From Mauremys mutica (lineage: Eukaryota > Chordata > Testudines > Geoemydidae): 64,000 bases of DNA. Below, one piece after another: positions 53,879 through 64,000 of the stretch. A program made the translations under genes and the position numbers. Position 1 is the first letter of the stretch. Every line of letters begins with the position of its first letter. The notes beneath the pieces were generated by a model that worked only from the letters and a program-made list of their open reading frames with translations, was not told where the DNA came from and did not search any database. Location of the stretch: the NCBI RefSeq assembly GCF_020497125.1, contig NC_059075.1, forward strand, positions 67,413,321-67,477,320, in the 5' to 3' direction.

Positions 53879-55427
53879 TTATCAGTTATCACACACTCAC
53901 TCCTAGGAAAGGGGACTGAGTACAAAAGAATGACACTGGACTCTTGAGAGGTGCTGAATGAGTTGCTTTCAGCATGGAGGCTCTGACGCACTCTGATAAC
54001 TGAACTTTGAACATGATCTCCCAGCGCTGATGCTAGAAGTCTGAGCACAAATGAGAGAAGCTGTCTACACAGATCCCCACACTCACCCCCCCAAAAATAT
54101 GATTTTGTAGTGATAAAATGGTGCCAGCAGCAACCCTGGAGATTGACAGTTGTTGTTTAACTACAGGACACACATGAATACAGGCAGTGATAGTGCAAGC
54201 TACCTCTGTACCAAGTTCCCGCAGCAGGCTATCAAGGGCCACGCAGGCAGGGAGAGGTGCCTCTCCCCCAGCCCTGGAGTTGCCCCGGCAGGGAGAGGCA
54301 GTGTCCGGCAGCGCCAGGCTGCTGCAGCAAGACAGGGCTGGGGGGAGTCCTCTCACCCCGCCGCAGCCCCAGGACAGCCTGAACCCCAAACCCCTCATCC
54401 CCAGCCCCACTCAGAACCCGCACCACCAGCCAGAGCCCTCACCCCCCGTACCCCAACCCTCTGCCCCAGCCCTGGGACCTCTCCCACACTCCAAACCCCT
54501 CGGCCCCACCTCCACCACACGTCACCTCCATATTGGTGCACATAACAAAATTAATTCTACACATGGATGTAAAAAATTAGAAGGAACATTGCCTCTGTAT
54601 CGTCCCTAGCCTACATGCCTCAATCCTTACTGGGATGAGAGATGAGTAGAGTCTCATGGACCAAATCATTCTTGGCCGTCTTGGGTCTGACAAAAGTTGG
54701 ACCAATGGCAGAGGCAATTCTGTCAAATGGACATCTGAAGACCCACCAAGTTGTTTCACACAGGCCTCTGAACAAGTAGATAAATGGTTTCACTTTTGGT
54801 CACTACAGACCTGTTCATTTCAGAATTCTCAGTTACTGACAATGAAATACGAAAGAGCAAAGTCAGAACTCCCAGGTAGAAAGTGATGGAGAAAAGGGTT
54901 AGTGAGTGCTGACAGGACTGACAAAACTCAAACAATTATTCCTATTTTGATAACTGCCTCACACCACAAAGGGCATAACAATATTCAGCTGAAGACACCA
55001 GCACAGATTCAAAGTTGGGACCCCACTACACAACTGAATCATCCCTTATCATGCCTTGAGCCCATGGGTAACCCAGCCAAGATAACCCTCCTAACATACA
55101 CAAACCTCCCCTTACCTTTCCCTGGCAACTCTCTCTCTGTCCTCACTTTTGAACCAGATTTTTTTCCCCTTGTGGTGGCAGCAGCTCCTGGAGAACCCCA
55201 GATTCATGACCACCAATCATTACTAGGCAGGATTTTCACCCATGCACACCACCTCTGTCACTACCTACCGTTGCACACTCCCAAAGGAGTGCTGGACAAA
55301 GCACCTCATTCGAATTCTCAGCACTGCTCCGACTGCAGTTTTTTTACCAGGGTCAAATGCATAAACAGCTGGGCACCGTGTCTGCAGTTCTGCAATTCAC
55401 GCCTGTGTTTAACTCTTTCCTGTACAG
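53879..55427. other. SLC10A1 intron 3, remainder; C-rich repeat near 54210-54590
   Basis: The part from about 54210 to 54590 is a C-rich dispersed repeat ending CATGGATGTAAAAAATTAGA, GGAACATTG, which I recognise from other turtle sequences. The rest is unassigned. The 226-codon frame at 54902-55582 runs through the exon 4 region in another phase and is not a gene. Confidence 0.45.
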
Positions 55428-55624
55428 GTGCAGGCGGACAGTCTGCATGGAGACTGGTTGCCAGAATGTGCAGCTCTGCTCTACCATCCTCAGAATGGCC
55501 TTTGCCCCTGATGTCATTGGACCTCTTTTCTTCTTCCCGTACCTATACATGGTATTCCAGCTTGGAGAGGGCTTTCTCCTGATACTGGCCTTCAGGGTTC
55601 ATGAAAAGCTAAAGAAACCAAACG
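55428..55624 (+). CDS. SLC10A1: SLC10A1 coding exon 4
   Basis: Acceptor CTGTACAG ends at 55427. The 197-bp exon completes the arginine codon and encodes CRRTVCMETGCQNVQLCSTI, then LRMAFAPDVIGPLFFFPYLY and MVFQLGEGFLLILAF, followed by a basic cytoplasmic stretch (HEKLKKPN). The glutamate and glutamine in METGCQN belong to a sodium site of the family. The best end is after the first base of the next codon, at 55624, where the intron would begin GCAAGT rather than GTAAGT. A GT donor four bases further (55629) would put the last exon out of phase with the conserved tail. Confidence 0.92.
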
Positions 55625-55630
55625 GCAAGT
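55625..55630 (+). promoter_or_regulatory. GC-type 5' splice site of SLC10A1 intron 4
   Basis: The sequence ACG|GCAAGTG fits the strong GC-AG donor consensus. It is the only nearby donor that joins exon 4 to the exon 5 frame giving an Asp codon split G|AT and then TAKVIYTA. Confidence 0.75.
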
Positions 55631-56299
55631 GTAGTATAACTAAAACCTCTCTCCTCTTCCTACAGGCTTTTCATCTCAAAGTAGTGTATAAACTATACAC
55701 TGATATCACTGCCCCCATCACTGAACTGCTGCTATCTCTGGGGTGGAACTCAGTTATAGACTCAGACTTTAAGGTCAGAAGGGACCATTATGATCATCTA
55801 GTCTGACCTCCTGCACAATGCAGGCCACAGAATCTCACCCATCCACTTCAATAACAAACCCCTAACCTATGTCTGAGTTACTGAAGTCCTCAAACTGTGG
55901 TTTGAAGACCTCAAGCTGCAGAGAATCCTCCAGCAAGTGACCCGTGCCCCATGCTGCAGAGAAAGGCGAAAAACCTCCAGGGCCTCTGCCCTGGAGGAAA
56001 ATTCCTTCCCAACCCCAAATATGGCAATCAATTAAACCCTGAGCATGTGGGCAAGACTCACCAGCCAGCACCCAGGAAAGAATTCTCTGTAGTAACTCAG
56101 ATCCCATCCCATCTAACATCCCTTCACAGACCACTGGGCATACTTACCTGCTGATAATCAAAGATCAATTGCCAAATTGCCAAAATTAGGCTATACCATC
56201 CCCTCCATAAATTTATCAAGCTGTCTTAAAGCCAGATATGTCTTTTGCCCCCCTACTCCCCTTGGAAGGCTGTTCCAGAACTTCACGGTTAGAAACCTT

Positions 56300-58120
56300 C
56301 GTCTAATTTCAAGTCAAAACTTCCTAGTGTCCAGTTTATATCCATTTGTTCTTGTGTCCCCATTGGTACTAAGTTTAAATAATTCCTCTCCCTCCCTAAT
56401 ATTTATCCCTCTGATATATTTATAAAGAGCAATCATATACCCCCTCAGCCTTCTTTTGGTTAGGCTAAACAAGCCAAGCTCTTTGAGTCTCCTTTCATAA
56501 GACAGGTTTTCCATTCCTCAGATCATCCTAGTAGCCCGTCTCTGAACTTGTTCCAGTTTGAATTCATCCTTCTTGAACATGGGAGACCAGAACTGCACAC
56601 AGTATTCCAGATGAGGTCTCACCAGTGCCTTGTATAACGGTACTAACACCTCCTTATCTTTGCTGGAAATACCTCGCCTGATGCATCCTAAAACTCCATT
56701 AGCTTTTTTAACGGCCACATCACATTGGCGGCTCATAGTCATTCTGTGATCAATCAATACTCCGAGGTCCTTCTCCTCCTCCATTACTTCCAGCTGATGT
56801 GTCCCCAATTTATAACTAAAATTCTTGTTATTACTCCCTAAATGCATGACCTTGCACTTTTCACTATTAAATTTCATCCTATTACTATTACTCCAGTTTA
56901 CAAGGTCATCCAGATCTTCCTGTAGGATATCCCGGTCCTTCTCTGTGTTAGCAATACCTCCCAGCTTTGTGTCATCTGCAAACTTTATTAGCACATTCCC
57001 ACTTTTTGTGCCAAGGTCAGTAATAAAAAGATTAAATAAGATTGGTCCCAAAACTGATCCCTGAGGAACTCCACTAGTAACCTCCTTCGAGCCTGACAGT
57101 TCACCTTTCAGTACGACCCGTTGTAGTCTCCCCTTTAACTAACCAGTTCCTTATCCACCTTTCAATTTTCATATTGATCCCCATCTTTTCCCATTTAACT
57201 AATAATTCCCCATGTGGAACTGTATCAAATGCCTTACTGAAATCTAGGTAAATTAGATCCATTGCGTTTCCTTTGTCTCAAAGAAGGAGATCAGGTTGGT
57301 TTGGCACTATCTACCTTCTGTAAAACCATTTTGTATTTTGTCCCAATTACCATTGACCTCAATGTCCTTAACTACTTTCTCCTTCAAAATTTTTTCCAAG
57401 ACCTTACATACTACAGATCTCAAACTAATAGGCCTATAGTTACTCGGATTACTTTTTTCCCCGTTTCTTAAAAATAGGAATTATGTTAGCAATTCTCCAG
57501 TCGTACGGTACAACCCCTGAGTTTACTGATTCATTAAAAATTCTTGCTAATGGGCTTGCAATTTCATGTACCAGTTCCTTTAATATTCTTGGATGAAGAT
57601 TATCTGGGCCCTCCGATTTTGTCCCATTAAGCTGTTCGAGTTTGGCTTCTCCCTCGGATGTGGTAATATCTACACCTCCATATCCTCATTCCCATTTGTC
57701 ATCCTACCATTATCCCTAAGCTCCTCATTAGCCTCATTAAAGACTAAGGCAAAGTATTTGTTTAGATATTGGGCCATGCCTAGATTATCCTTAACCTCCA
57801 TTCCATCCTCATTGTTTAGCGGTCCCACTTCTTGTTTTCTTCTTATTTATATGGCTATAGAGCCTTTTACTATTGGTTTTAATTCCCTTTGCAAGGTCCA
57901 ACTCTACATAGCTTTTGGCCTCTCTCACTTTATCCCTACATGATCTGACCTCAATAAGGTAGCTTCCCTTGCTAATCCTACCCATCTTCCACTCCTTGTA
58001 GGCTTTCTGCTTTTTCTTAATCATCTCTCCGAGATGCTTGCTCATCCAGCTTGGTCTACAACTCCTGCCTATGATTTTTTTCCCCTTTCTTGGGATGCAG
58101 GCTTCTGATAGTTTCTGCAA
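56300..58120 (-). pseudogene. CR1 ORF2 reverse transcriptase and linker
   Basis: The linker (58120-57809) includes RKGKKIIGRSCRPSWMSKHL. The RT core includes FADDTKLGG near 56975, with the catalytic YADD/FADD box, and SEKCKVMHLG, LVRPHLEYCVQFWSPMFKKD and VQRRATRMI. A TGA at 56515-56517, in place of an arginine codon by family comparison, precedes the C-terminal part (MENLSYERRLKELGLFSL). The region 57070-57800 is frameshifted. Confidence 0.85.
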
Positions 58121-58204
58121 CTTTGACTTTGAAGTAATTCCAGGCCTCCTCCACCTTTAGATCCACAAGTTCTTCAGTCCAATCCACTTCCCTAACTAAT
58201 TTCC

Positions 58205-58687
58205 TTAATTCTTTAAAGTTAGCCCTTTTGAAATAAAAAACCCTAGTCCCAGATCTATTTTGTTTATCCTTCCATCTAGTTTGAACTGAATTAACTCATG
58301 ATCACTCAAACCAAGGTTGTCCCCTACAACCATTTCTTCTATGAGGTCCTGACTACTCACCAAAACCAAATCTAAAATGGCATCCCCTCTTGTTGGTTCT
58401 TCAACTACTTGGTGAAGAAATCCATCAGCTATCACATCCAGAAAAATCTGAGCCCTATTATTATTACTAGCACTTGTCCTCAAATCTATATCTGGGAAGT
58501 TAAAGTCTCCCATGATCACACAATCCCCATTAGTGTTTACTTCATTAAAAACATTAAAGAGGTCTCTATCCATATCCAAATCAGATCCCAGCTGTCTGTA
58601 GCGCACCCCAAGCACTATCTCTGGCCAGGCTCTAGTAGCTTTCTTTCCCAATGTGATTTTTGCCCAGACAGAGCCTGCATCATTTTA
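58205..58687 (-). pseudogene. CR1 ORF2 endonuclease, C-terminal half
   Basis: Includes AGSVWAKITLGKKATRAWPE at 58640-58680 and EIVLGVRYRQ, then CVIMGDFNFPDIDLR, which holds the family's GDFN catalytic region. LDLVLVSSQDLIEEM and LGLSDHELIQF (SDH box) follow. It is the continuation of the half at 59019-59509, from which it is separated by the insert. Confidence 0.85.
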
Positions 58688-59018
58688 TAAGGTGATGTGC
58701 CAGTGGGTGGAATACTTGAGAAAAGAGCTGTGCGAGTTCTGGCTTAAATCTTTTCCTGTGTTCTTTAAGCTGATGGAAATCATTGGGACTGGAGTTGTAG
58801 GAGCAGCTTTAGTTTTAGGAATCTTAAAAATGCTTTTCCCTTCCTGTGAACACAAAGGAGTCCTGCACCTGGAGAATATCAACACTACACCTGGGCTTGT
58901 GATAAACGTCTCTTCAGATATTCCAGAGAAGACAGACAATTTAGTGGAGAACTGATGTACTCAATACCCTGTTTGCATCTGAATCTTCGTACAAATCTTC
59001 AGTGGACCTAAAATTTGG
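58688..59018 (+). other. Unidentified insert in the CR1 endonuclease with a membrane-type open frame
   Basis: CR1 endonuclease sequence ends on both sides of this block, and the two halves together make one domain. The block itself is not CR1. On the + strand it has an open frame ending in TGA at 58953-58955: a Trp/Glu-rich start (CQWVEYLRKELCEFW), a hydrophobic segment suited to one membrane helix (IIGTGVVGAALVLGILKMLF), and a 35-residue tail with NVS. I do not recognise the protein. It could be an mRNA-derived insert, part of another mobile element, or a chance frame. Confidence 0.5.
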
Positions 59019-59509
59019 CACTTGAACTTTAATACATTATCCATTACATCACTTATTTCTTTACAGTTAACCTCATCATTGATATACAATGCTACTCCAC
59101 CACCTTTGCCTTTATTTCTGTCTTTCCTAAACAGCACATAGCCTTCAATACCTGTACTCCAGTCATGACTACTATTCCACCATGTTTCCGTTATCCCTAT
59201 AATATCCGGTTTCACTTCCTGCACCAGTAGCTCTAATTCCTCCATTTTGTTACCTAGACTCCTCCCATTAGTGTACAGAAATCTTAATTTTTGCCGTTTG
59301 GCTTCACTGACATTCTTTAGCCGGTTAGGCACAGACATTCTACCACCACTATCACCTATTAGATTGGTATCTACACTACCCTTCCTCCCCCTGTCCATTC
59401 TTCTGCCCATGGCTGTATCTTTTCTTACTTTGTTTTCTTCCCTCTCAATGTTGAATTCTGGCGTGGAGATTACCTGGACATCTCCCCCACACACAGCAAA
59501 ACTAAACAA
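59019..59509 (-). pseudogene. CR1 ORF2 endonuclease, N-terminal half
   Basis: The minus strand encodes KLRFLYTNGRSLGNKMEELE, then DIIGITETWW with the catalytic glutamate, and GYVLFRKDRNKGKGGGVALY. It ends around INDEVNCKEISDVMDN, where the insert begins. The first part (REENKVRKDTAMGRRMDR) is the ORF2 leader. Confidence 0.88.
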
Positions 59510-59515
59510 CAGCTA

Positions 59516-61282
59516 GAAGTGAAGAATAGACTCTCCAGATGATACTGCATAGGGAATTGAGGATACTAGGCACCACAACTTTTGATATCAAAAGTTTAGT
59601 AGTGAGGTACAGTCTGTGCAACCCACCAATAGTCACAGCTTTCCAGAGAGTCCTGTGCTTCAGTGCACAGGCCCATCCCAAAAGCAGGGAATCTGTATTG
59701 ATACAACTCAAAGGAGACGAGTATCATGTCCATTTGAAACAGAGGAATACGAGGTAGACAACAGCTGACGCACCTTGGGTATCGCTAAATGTTTTTGAGT
59801 GAGGGGCGAGAAAGGAATAGGTCACCCCATATGCAAGTCACATAAGTCATGTCATTAGAAGGTAAATGGTAGGTGAAATTTCTGCAGAGAATAGAAATTA
59901 GAGGCTCTATGACTGGAAGCTCTGTAGCATGAGAAGCTTTTCACCTTTATATTTTGTTACCCAGTTCTGGCCAGTAACATCATGCTTATTACCATCTGAC
60001 AACTGTCAGGTCACTGTGACAGCATGCAACTCTTTGTGACACAACATGGTCCTAGGACTGCTCTGCCTCAGTTTACCCCATACATACTATGGGCTATTCC
60101 AGCCATAGTATCAGCCAGCCAAGGGACCTAAACACATCCAGCCCCTTCCAGGAAAAGGAATCTTTCAAAAACAAAGTCTCAAAAGATACAGAACAAAGGA
60201 ATCATCTGCCCAGCCAGGCTCTACCAGTGTTGAAATTGCCAGCCATTGCACGCTGGCTCTGCATCTCTCCAATAGTTTAGTTTTGTAGGAGCAGCAAGTG
60301 TGGCTACCTGAGTCCAAGTCTGGCCTTTAACCCTTTCTAGCACAGGACGGGACCATCTTACCCCATCACAGTGGCCTACAAAAATAAGTTGTGTCATTGA
60401 AGTTCTTAATTAACATGAATTCACTTACCTGTGCCAGCTGGTGCTCTTCTGGACCAATATACAAGTTTAGGACAGGAAGTGAAGAATGCTTAATCCAAAT
60501 GAGTGGACTGCTTTTTGGTGAGGTTGCAGAAAAGTATTGCAGCTGAGAGGGGAGACTGGTTGGAGTGTGTAAGCAAATTCAGCAGCTGCCTTTATGATTT
60601 AAAAATATAAATGCTGTAGGCCAGTTTCATGGCAATAAGGACAGCTGTTCCAGTACTGTACCACTGCAGCTCTCCCTCTGGGGTTCAGGTGGGGAACAAC
60701 TTCAAAACCCATTGAGTCTTACAGGGACGGACTACTTGGGAGAGCCACTGCCACTTGAGCAGAACATCTAGCAGCCATCTTAGTCCTGCCCCTGCCCTAG
60801 CCAGCTGGCTCCACCTACTTTGGGAGGCAGAGCAGAGGTTGATTTGCACCTTGGAGTGCAGTAATGGTTTGTCATATTTTGTAAATGCAGCTAGTTTGCT
60901 GATAGACACTTTCTTTTAAATAGAAAAGCAGTGTGCACTGGAAACATACAAAAAGGTGACATTTTCCACTTACTGTTAAATGGACTCTTTTCTAAAAATT
61001 CCATGCAAATCAAAGTCTGGTTCATGAAATGACTTGAAACAAAATAGCTCCAGTCTTTTTTGTTTGTTTTTTTGGGGGGGGGGGGAGAAGGGGGAGCTTG
61101 CTACTTTTATTTTGCACTGCTGTCCCTTGGGCTTCTTTGAGATCTAGAGGGCCAAGCATCGCTCAATGCAATATAGGAATCCCTGCATTACAGCAACCAT
61201 TCATCTTTCCTGCAGCATCACCTTCCCGTGATACGGGTTGGACAATGTGGTCTCAACTTTCCCCCCCCCCCCTCTTCTTTAG
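59516..61282. other. SLC10A1 intron 4, remainder; possible LTR fragment ending at 60370
   Basis: CCCCATCACA at 60361-60370 equals the terminus of the LTRs at 33864 and 53873, so about 59990-60370 may be a minus-oriented LTR fragment. A G12 run lies at 61074-61085. The intron ends in a C12 run (61261-61272) and TCTTCTTTAG. Confidence 0.4.
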
Positions 61283-61350
61283 ATACAGCAAAAGTGATCT
61301 ACACAGCTGTGGATGATATTGCACAAGAAACAGAACCACCAGCAAAATAG
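61283..61350 (+). CDS. SLC10A1: SLC10A1 coding exon 5 with stop
   Basis: Acceptor TCTTCTTTAG ends at 61282, after a tract containing twelve C residues. The 68 coding bases finish the Asp codon and encode TAKVIYTAVDDIAQETEPPAK, then TAG at 61348-61350. The block KVIYTA aligns with the end of known NTCP proteins, which is why this short exon was chosen. The cytoplasmic tail is shorter than in human. The total of 1077 coding bases from five exons keeps the frame. Confidence 0.85.
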
Positions 61351-61564
61351 GTGGATACTACAGAAGCACCACAACTCAGATACACCCACCAGTGCTCCAG
61401 GTTATAGCTTCTGCACCATTTGCTGAACGCCACCAGTTTTGCATAAAATGTGCACCAATGTTGCTTTTAAAACAAAGGTGTGAGCAGATCCTCTTACAGG
61501 CCCACTGCCCCCTCTCCTCCATTGGATGTTCTCCAGAAAGGGCACCAAGTGCCACAGGCTATAG
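61351..61564 (+). other. SLC10A1 3' untranslated region, start
   Basis: Follows the stop codon. No AATAAA occurs before the hAT element at 61565. The nearest canonical signals in the window are at 62806 and 63842, so the 3' UTR may run through the hAT element or use a weak signal. Confidence 0.35.
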
Positions 61565-61877
61565 CAGGGGTCAGCAACCTTTCAGAAGTGGTGTGCCGAG
61601 TCTTCATTTATTTACTCTAATTTAAGGTTTTGCGTAACAGTAACACATTTTAACATTTTTAGGAAGTCTTTTTCTATCAGTCTATAATATATAACTAAAC
61701 TATTGTTGTATGTAAAGTAAATAAGGTTTTTAAAATATTTAAGAAGTTTCATTTAAAATTAAATTAAAATGCAGAGCCCGTCCCCCGGACCCAGGCCAGG
61801 ACCAGGCAGTGTGAGTGCCACTGAAAATCAATTTGTGTGCTGCCTTCGGCAGACATGCCATATGTTGCCTACCCCTG
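61565..61877. mobile_element. hAT-type miniature transposon, CAGGGGT family, 8-bp TSD
   Basis: Ends CAGGGGTCAGCAACC and, complemented, CAGGGGTAGGCAACA. The duplication GGCTATAG is exact (61557-61564 and 61878-61885). It matches 51691-52001 in opposite orientation. Confidence 0.92.
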
Positions 61878-61885
61878 GGCTATAG

Positions 61886-62439
61886 TTTGAGAGACTCAAT
61901 GGACTAACCAATTTTTGGTCATCTCCAAAAACATTCATTTTTGGCTGATGAAGAAATGGTGCAGTCCATCCCAGTGAGCTCTCTCTGAGTTTCCCATAAG
62001 CTCTGTGCCAGAGACCTTGGAACCAATATCATGACATAGCTTATTATTGGTTGCTACCATTAATGGAGCCAGATCCATTCATTCGAGTTGTTTTTCTGTG
62101 CATATGCTTTTGCCTCTCTCACACAAAATTCTTTCAGAAGTTCTCTAATTGACATCTAAAAGCTAGCCTGGAATTTACTCAACACAGGATCGACAAATGA
62201 AAAGTGACCAAACGTAGTTTAGGAGTCCTTTACTACTATCAATCACAGGCACTCCCCTTCACCCCAGCAGTTTTGTACATGTAAGGTCCCCAAACCATAG
62301 GCACTGGAGTCCCAAAACATGACCTGCAGCCAACCTTATGGTTTCTATAATTTAACATGGGGAGGTTTCTAAAATACTTCTAAGGCTGACCCTAATGTCT
62401 GACTGCCTCATACACTTAAAGGCTATTATCCACATCTTA
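61886..62439. other. No gene recognised
   Basis: Possibly 3' UTR or downstream flank of SLC10A1. Nothing else seen. Confidence 0.4.
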
Positions 62440-62570
62440 TAAAAGGAGAACTGAGGCACACAGAAGCTAAGTGACTTTCCCAAAAGTCATGTCAGTGGCA
62501 GAGCAAGAAACTGAACCTGGGTTTGCCTCATCCTAAGCTAGTACCCTAACTGCTAGACTGGTCTGCCCAA
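62440..62570 (-). repeat. MIR SINE
   Basis: The + strand reads GAGAACTGAGGCACACAGAA, then GTGACTTTCCCAAAAGTCA, then AACTGCTAGACTGGTC, the complement of a MIR. Confidence 0.75.
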
Positions 62571-64000
62571 GGACAGTACCACCTGTCCCAAAGTGCCTTG
62601 TTTTGTAGGAACACTCCAGCATCTGACATAATACTGAACTTTGAAAGCAAATCAACATTAACTACGCCACAAGGCCATAGTGTCAGTAACAAGGCAGCCT
62701 TAGAACTCAGAAGCTCCAGGTTTGCAGTTCTGTGCTCAGACCAGTGGTTCACTGTACCTCAAAGTAAAATAATTTAATATTGAGCATATTAAAAAACCAC
62801 CATTCAATAAAGCCACAAACTTTTGACTTACAATTGCTGTAGTTTTGATACATTATGTAAACTAGATGCCAAGAGGCCAATAGCCCTTGGTGATGCAAAG
62901 GACGAGAACTCTTTTTGCACACTGTGCCTGGTTCAGTCCCCACTGAAGTGAACCAAAGCCTTTCCACTGACTTCCATTATGGTGGTACCCATCATAGTCC
63001 TAAAGCTCTTTAGAAGCAAGTTATCTTTAGCCACTGACCAGTTGTTCAATGGCTGTCTCACTTGCATTCCAAAGACCTTTATCCCACACACTACTGGATA
63101 AAGCTTTCCGAAATGCAGCAACTGCATATGGTTCGTGTCCCTTATAGCCGAAATATCCTGGGATAGAATTTAAAGATTTCACTAACTCTGCCAACCCCCA
63201 CCATTTAAAACTCAGACCCTCCCCCCCACTACCGCCCTCCCCCCCAAAAAAGCATGGGATTGCCTTAATCATGTGGGCTTGGTGGACCACCATGAGTCCT
63301 CATGTAGGAGCTATCTTCCTTGAGGGCAGATGGATTTCAGCCCCTTGGAAACAGTGTTTACTGTCTTCACTGGGAGCAGCCTGTGACCAGCTGGGTCTTT
63401 AGCGCCACTCACATTAGCAGCAGCCCTATTAGTCAAGAAATAAGCTTAATAAAAAACAGACTCAGTCAGGAAAACCCTTATAAAACACCACATATACTTT
63501 AGGAGCAGAGGCCTGACAGAAGCCTGCTGTGGATTTTAAGAGTCTGCTCTTTTAACATAACAGTGTAAGCACAAGTCGAACTATGTATGTGTAAGAAATT
63601 GTACTGTAACTGTTTGCAAGACCAAGAAAAGTGACAAAAGCTAGAAGGCCAGTTTGAACTAACACTAAACCTGTACGGAGAGGAAGAAAGTTCACATGGA
63701 AATGAGAAACTAATACATATACACAAGATGTTTATGTAACAAAGGTAGGTTAAACCTGTATTGTCTAGTGCTGGAAGCAACAGATGAGGTCATGCAACTG
63801 AGCTTCCCATTTGTAACTGAATGCTACTGAGTGTTTGCCTTAATAAAGATTTATTAGACACACCTGCTAAGTGACTAAAGCCAACAATATATTGCAAGTC
63901 TTGCAGTAACACTGAATTGGTACTACCACCCTTGGAAGAAACATTTTTTTAGGGTGTAAGTGTGTCCATGTGCAAACAAACAAAAAGTAGAAAAAGTCTG
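62571..64000. other. No gene; candidate polyadenylation signals
   Basis: AATAAA at 62806 and at 63842 on the + strand are possible ends of the SLC10A1 transcript. The minus-strand frames here are short and unconvincing. Confidence 0.4.

Larger units (their letters stand above)
55749..59515 (-). mobile_element. CR1 LINE, nearly complete ORF2, antisense in intron 4
   Basis: Minus strand: endonuclease, linker, RT and 3' UTR. The 3' terminus near 55749 reads GATCATCTAGTCTGACC on the + strand, typical of a CR1 tail. The element starts inside or just before the ORF2 N terminus near 59515, so it is 5'-truncated without ORF1. About 330 bp of foreign sequence interrupts the endonuclease (58688-59018). 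Several stops make it inactive. Confidence 0.88.

Noticed and set aside
55625..55806. Extension of SLC10A1 exon 4 to the stop at 55804-55806
   Set aside because: The extra residues run into a CR1 3' end, and a tail homologous to NTCP exists at 61283.
58688..58955. Reading this frame as the last exon of SLC10A1
   Set aside because: It bears no resemblance to the NTCP tail and lies inside a CR1; exon 5 at 61283 fits by homology and phase.
1..64000. CRISPR arrays, operons, tRNA or rRNA genes
   Set aside because: The DNA is vertebrate nuclear; I see no direct-repeat array with spacers and no cloverleaf or rRNA signature.

Overview
The window is vertebrate nuclear DNA and almost certainly comes from a turtle (Testudines). 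This rests on the repeat content: CR1 LINEs, Penelope-like element (PLE) tails, PIF/Harbinger and hAT miniature elements with the termini I associate with turtles, old MIR SINEs, Ty3/Gypsy remnants, and a near-complete DIRS retrotransposon. A crocodilian or other sauropsid cannot be formally excluded from sequence alone. There are no prokaryotic features. Most open frames in the window are chance or transposon-derived.

The only host gene I can support is SLC10A1 (NTCP, the hepatocyte Na+/taurocholate cotransporter), on the + strand. It has five coding exons: 41208-41629, 51317-51527, 52482-52660, 55428-55624 and 61283-61350. Together they give 1077 coding bases, or 358 residues. Reading frame and splice phase agree at every junction. 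Intron 4 appears to use a GC-AG splice pair. I find no other host exon in the first 41 kb or after 61.4 kb.

Region by region: 1-4.1 kb has a 24-bp perfect inverted repeat, then a PLE GIY-YIG fragment whose TA microsatellite was entered by a GC-rich Tigger-type element. 7.4 kb has a TA-flanked miniature element and 9.1-9.9 kb a CR1 endonuclease relic. 13.2-14.3 kb is a nest of miniature elements between PLE tails. 16.1 kb has a hAT element, and 17.0-21.8 kb a 4.85-kb PIF/Harbinger transposon with remnants of a transposase gene and a two-exon Myb/SANT gene that converge. 21.8-23.6 kb is a rearranged CR1 with ORF1, and 24.7-25.9 kb a CR1 3' half. 33-34.3 kb is a Gypsy gag split by a solo LTR, and 39.3 kb a fold-back hAT-like element.

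Inside SLC10A1, intron 1 carries a 6.1-kb antisense DIRS element (42501-48620). It has inverted terminal repeats, an internal complementary region matching its joined ends, a broken gag, an intact RT/RNase H frame and a frameshifted tyrosine recombinase. Intron 2 has a MIR split by a hAT element. Intron 3 has a solo LTR 19 bp after the exon 3 donor, with a hAT element nested inside it. Intron 4 has a 3.8-kb antisense CR1 whose endonuclease is interrupted by about 330 bp of unidentified sequence with its own open frame.

The observations most worth pursuing are the DIRS terminal architecture, hammerhead-ribozyme-like motifs in three PLE tails, the GC-AG intron, the unidentified insert in the CR1, and the SR-protein-like gag. 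Everything here was read by eye. Family names rest on recognised motifs and remembered repeat families, not on searches.
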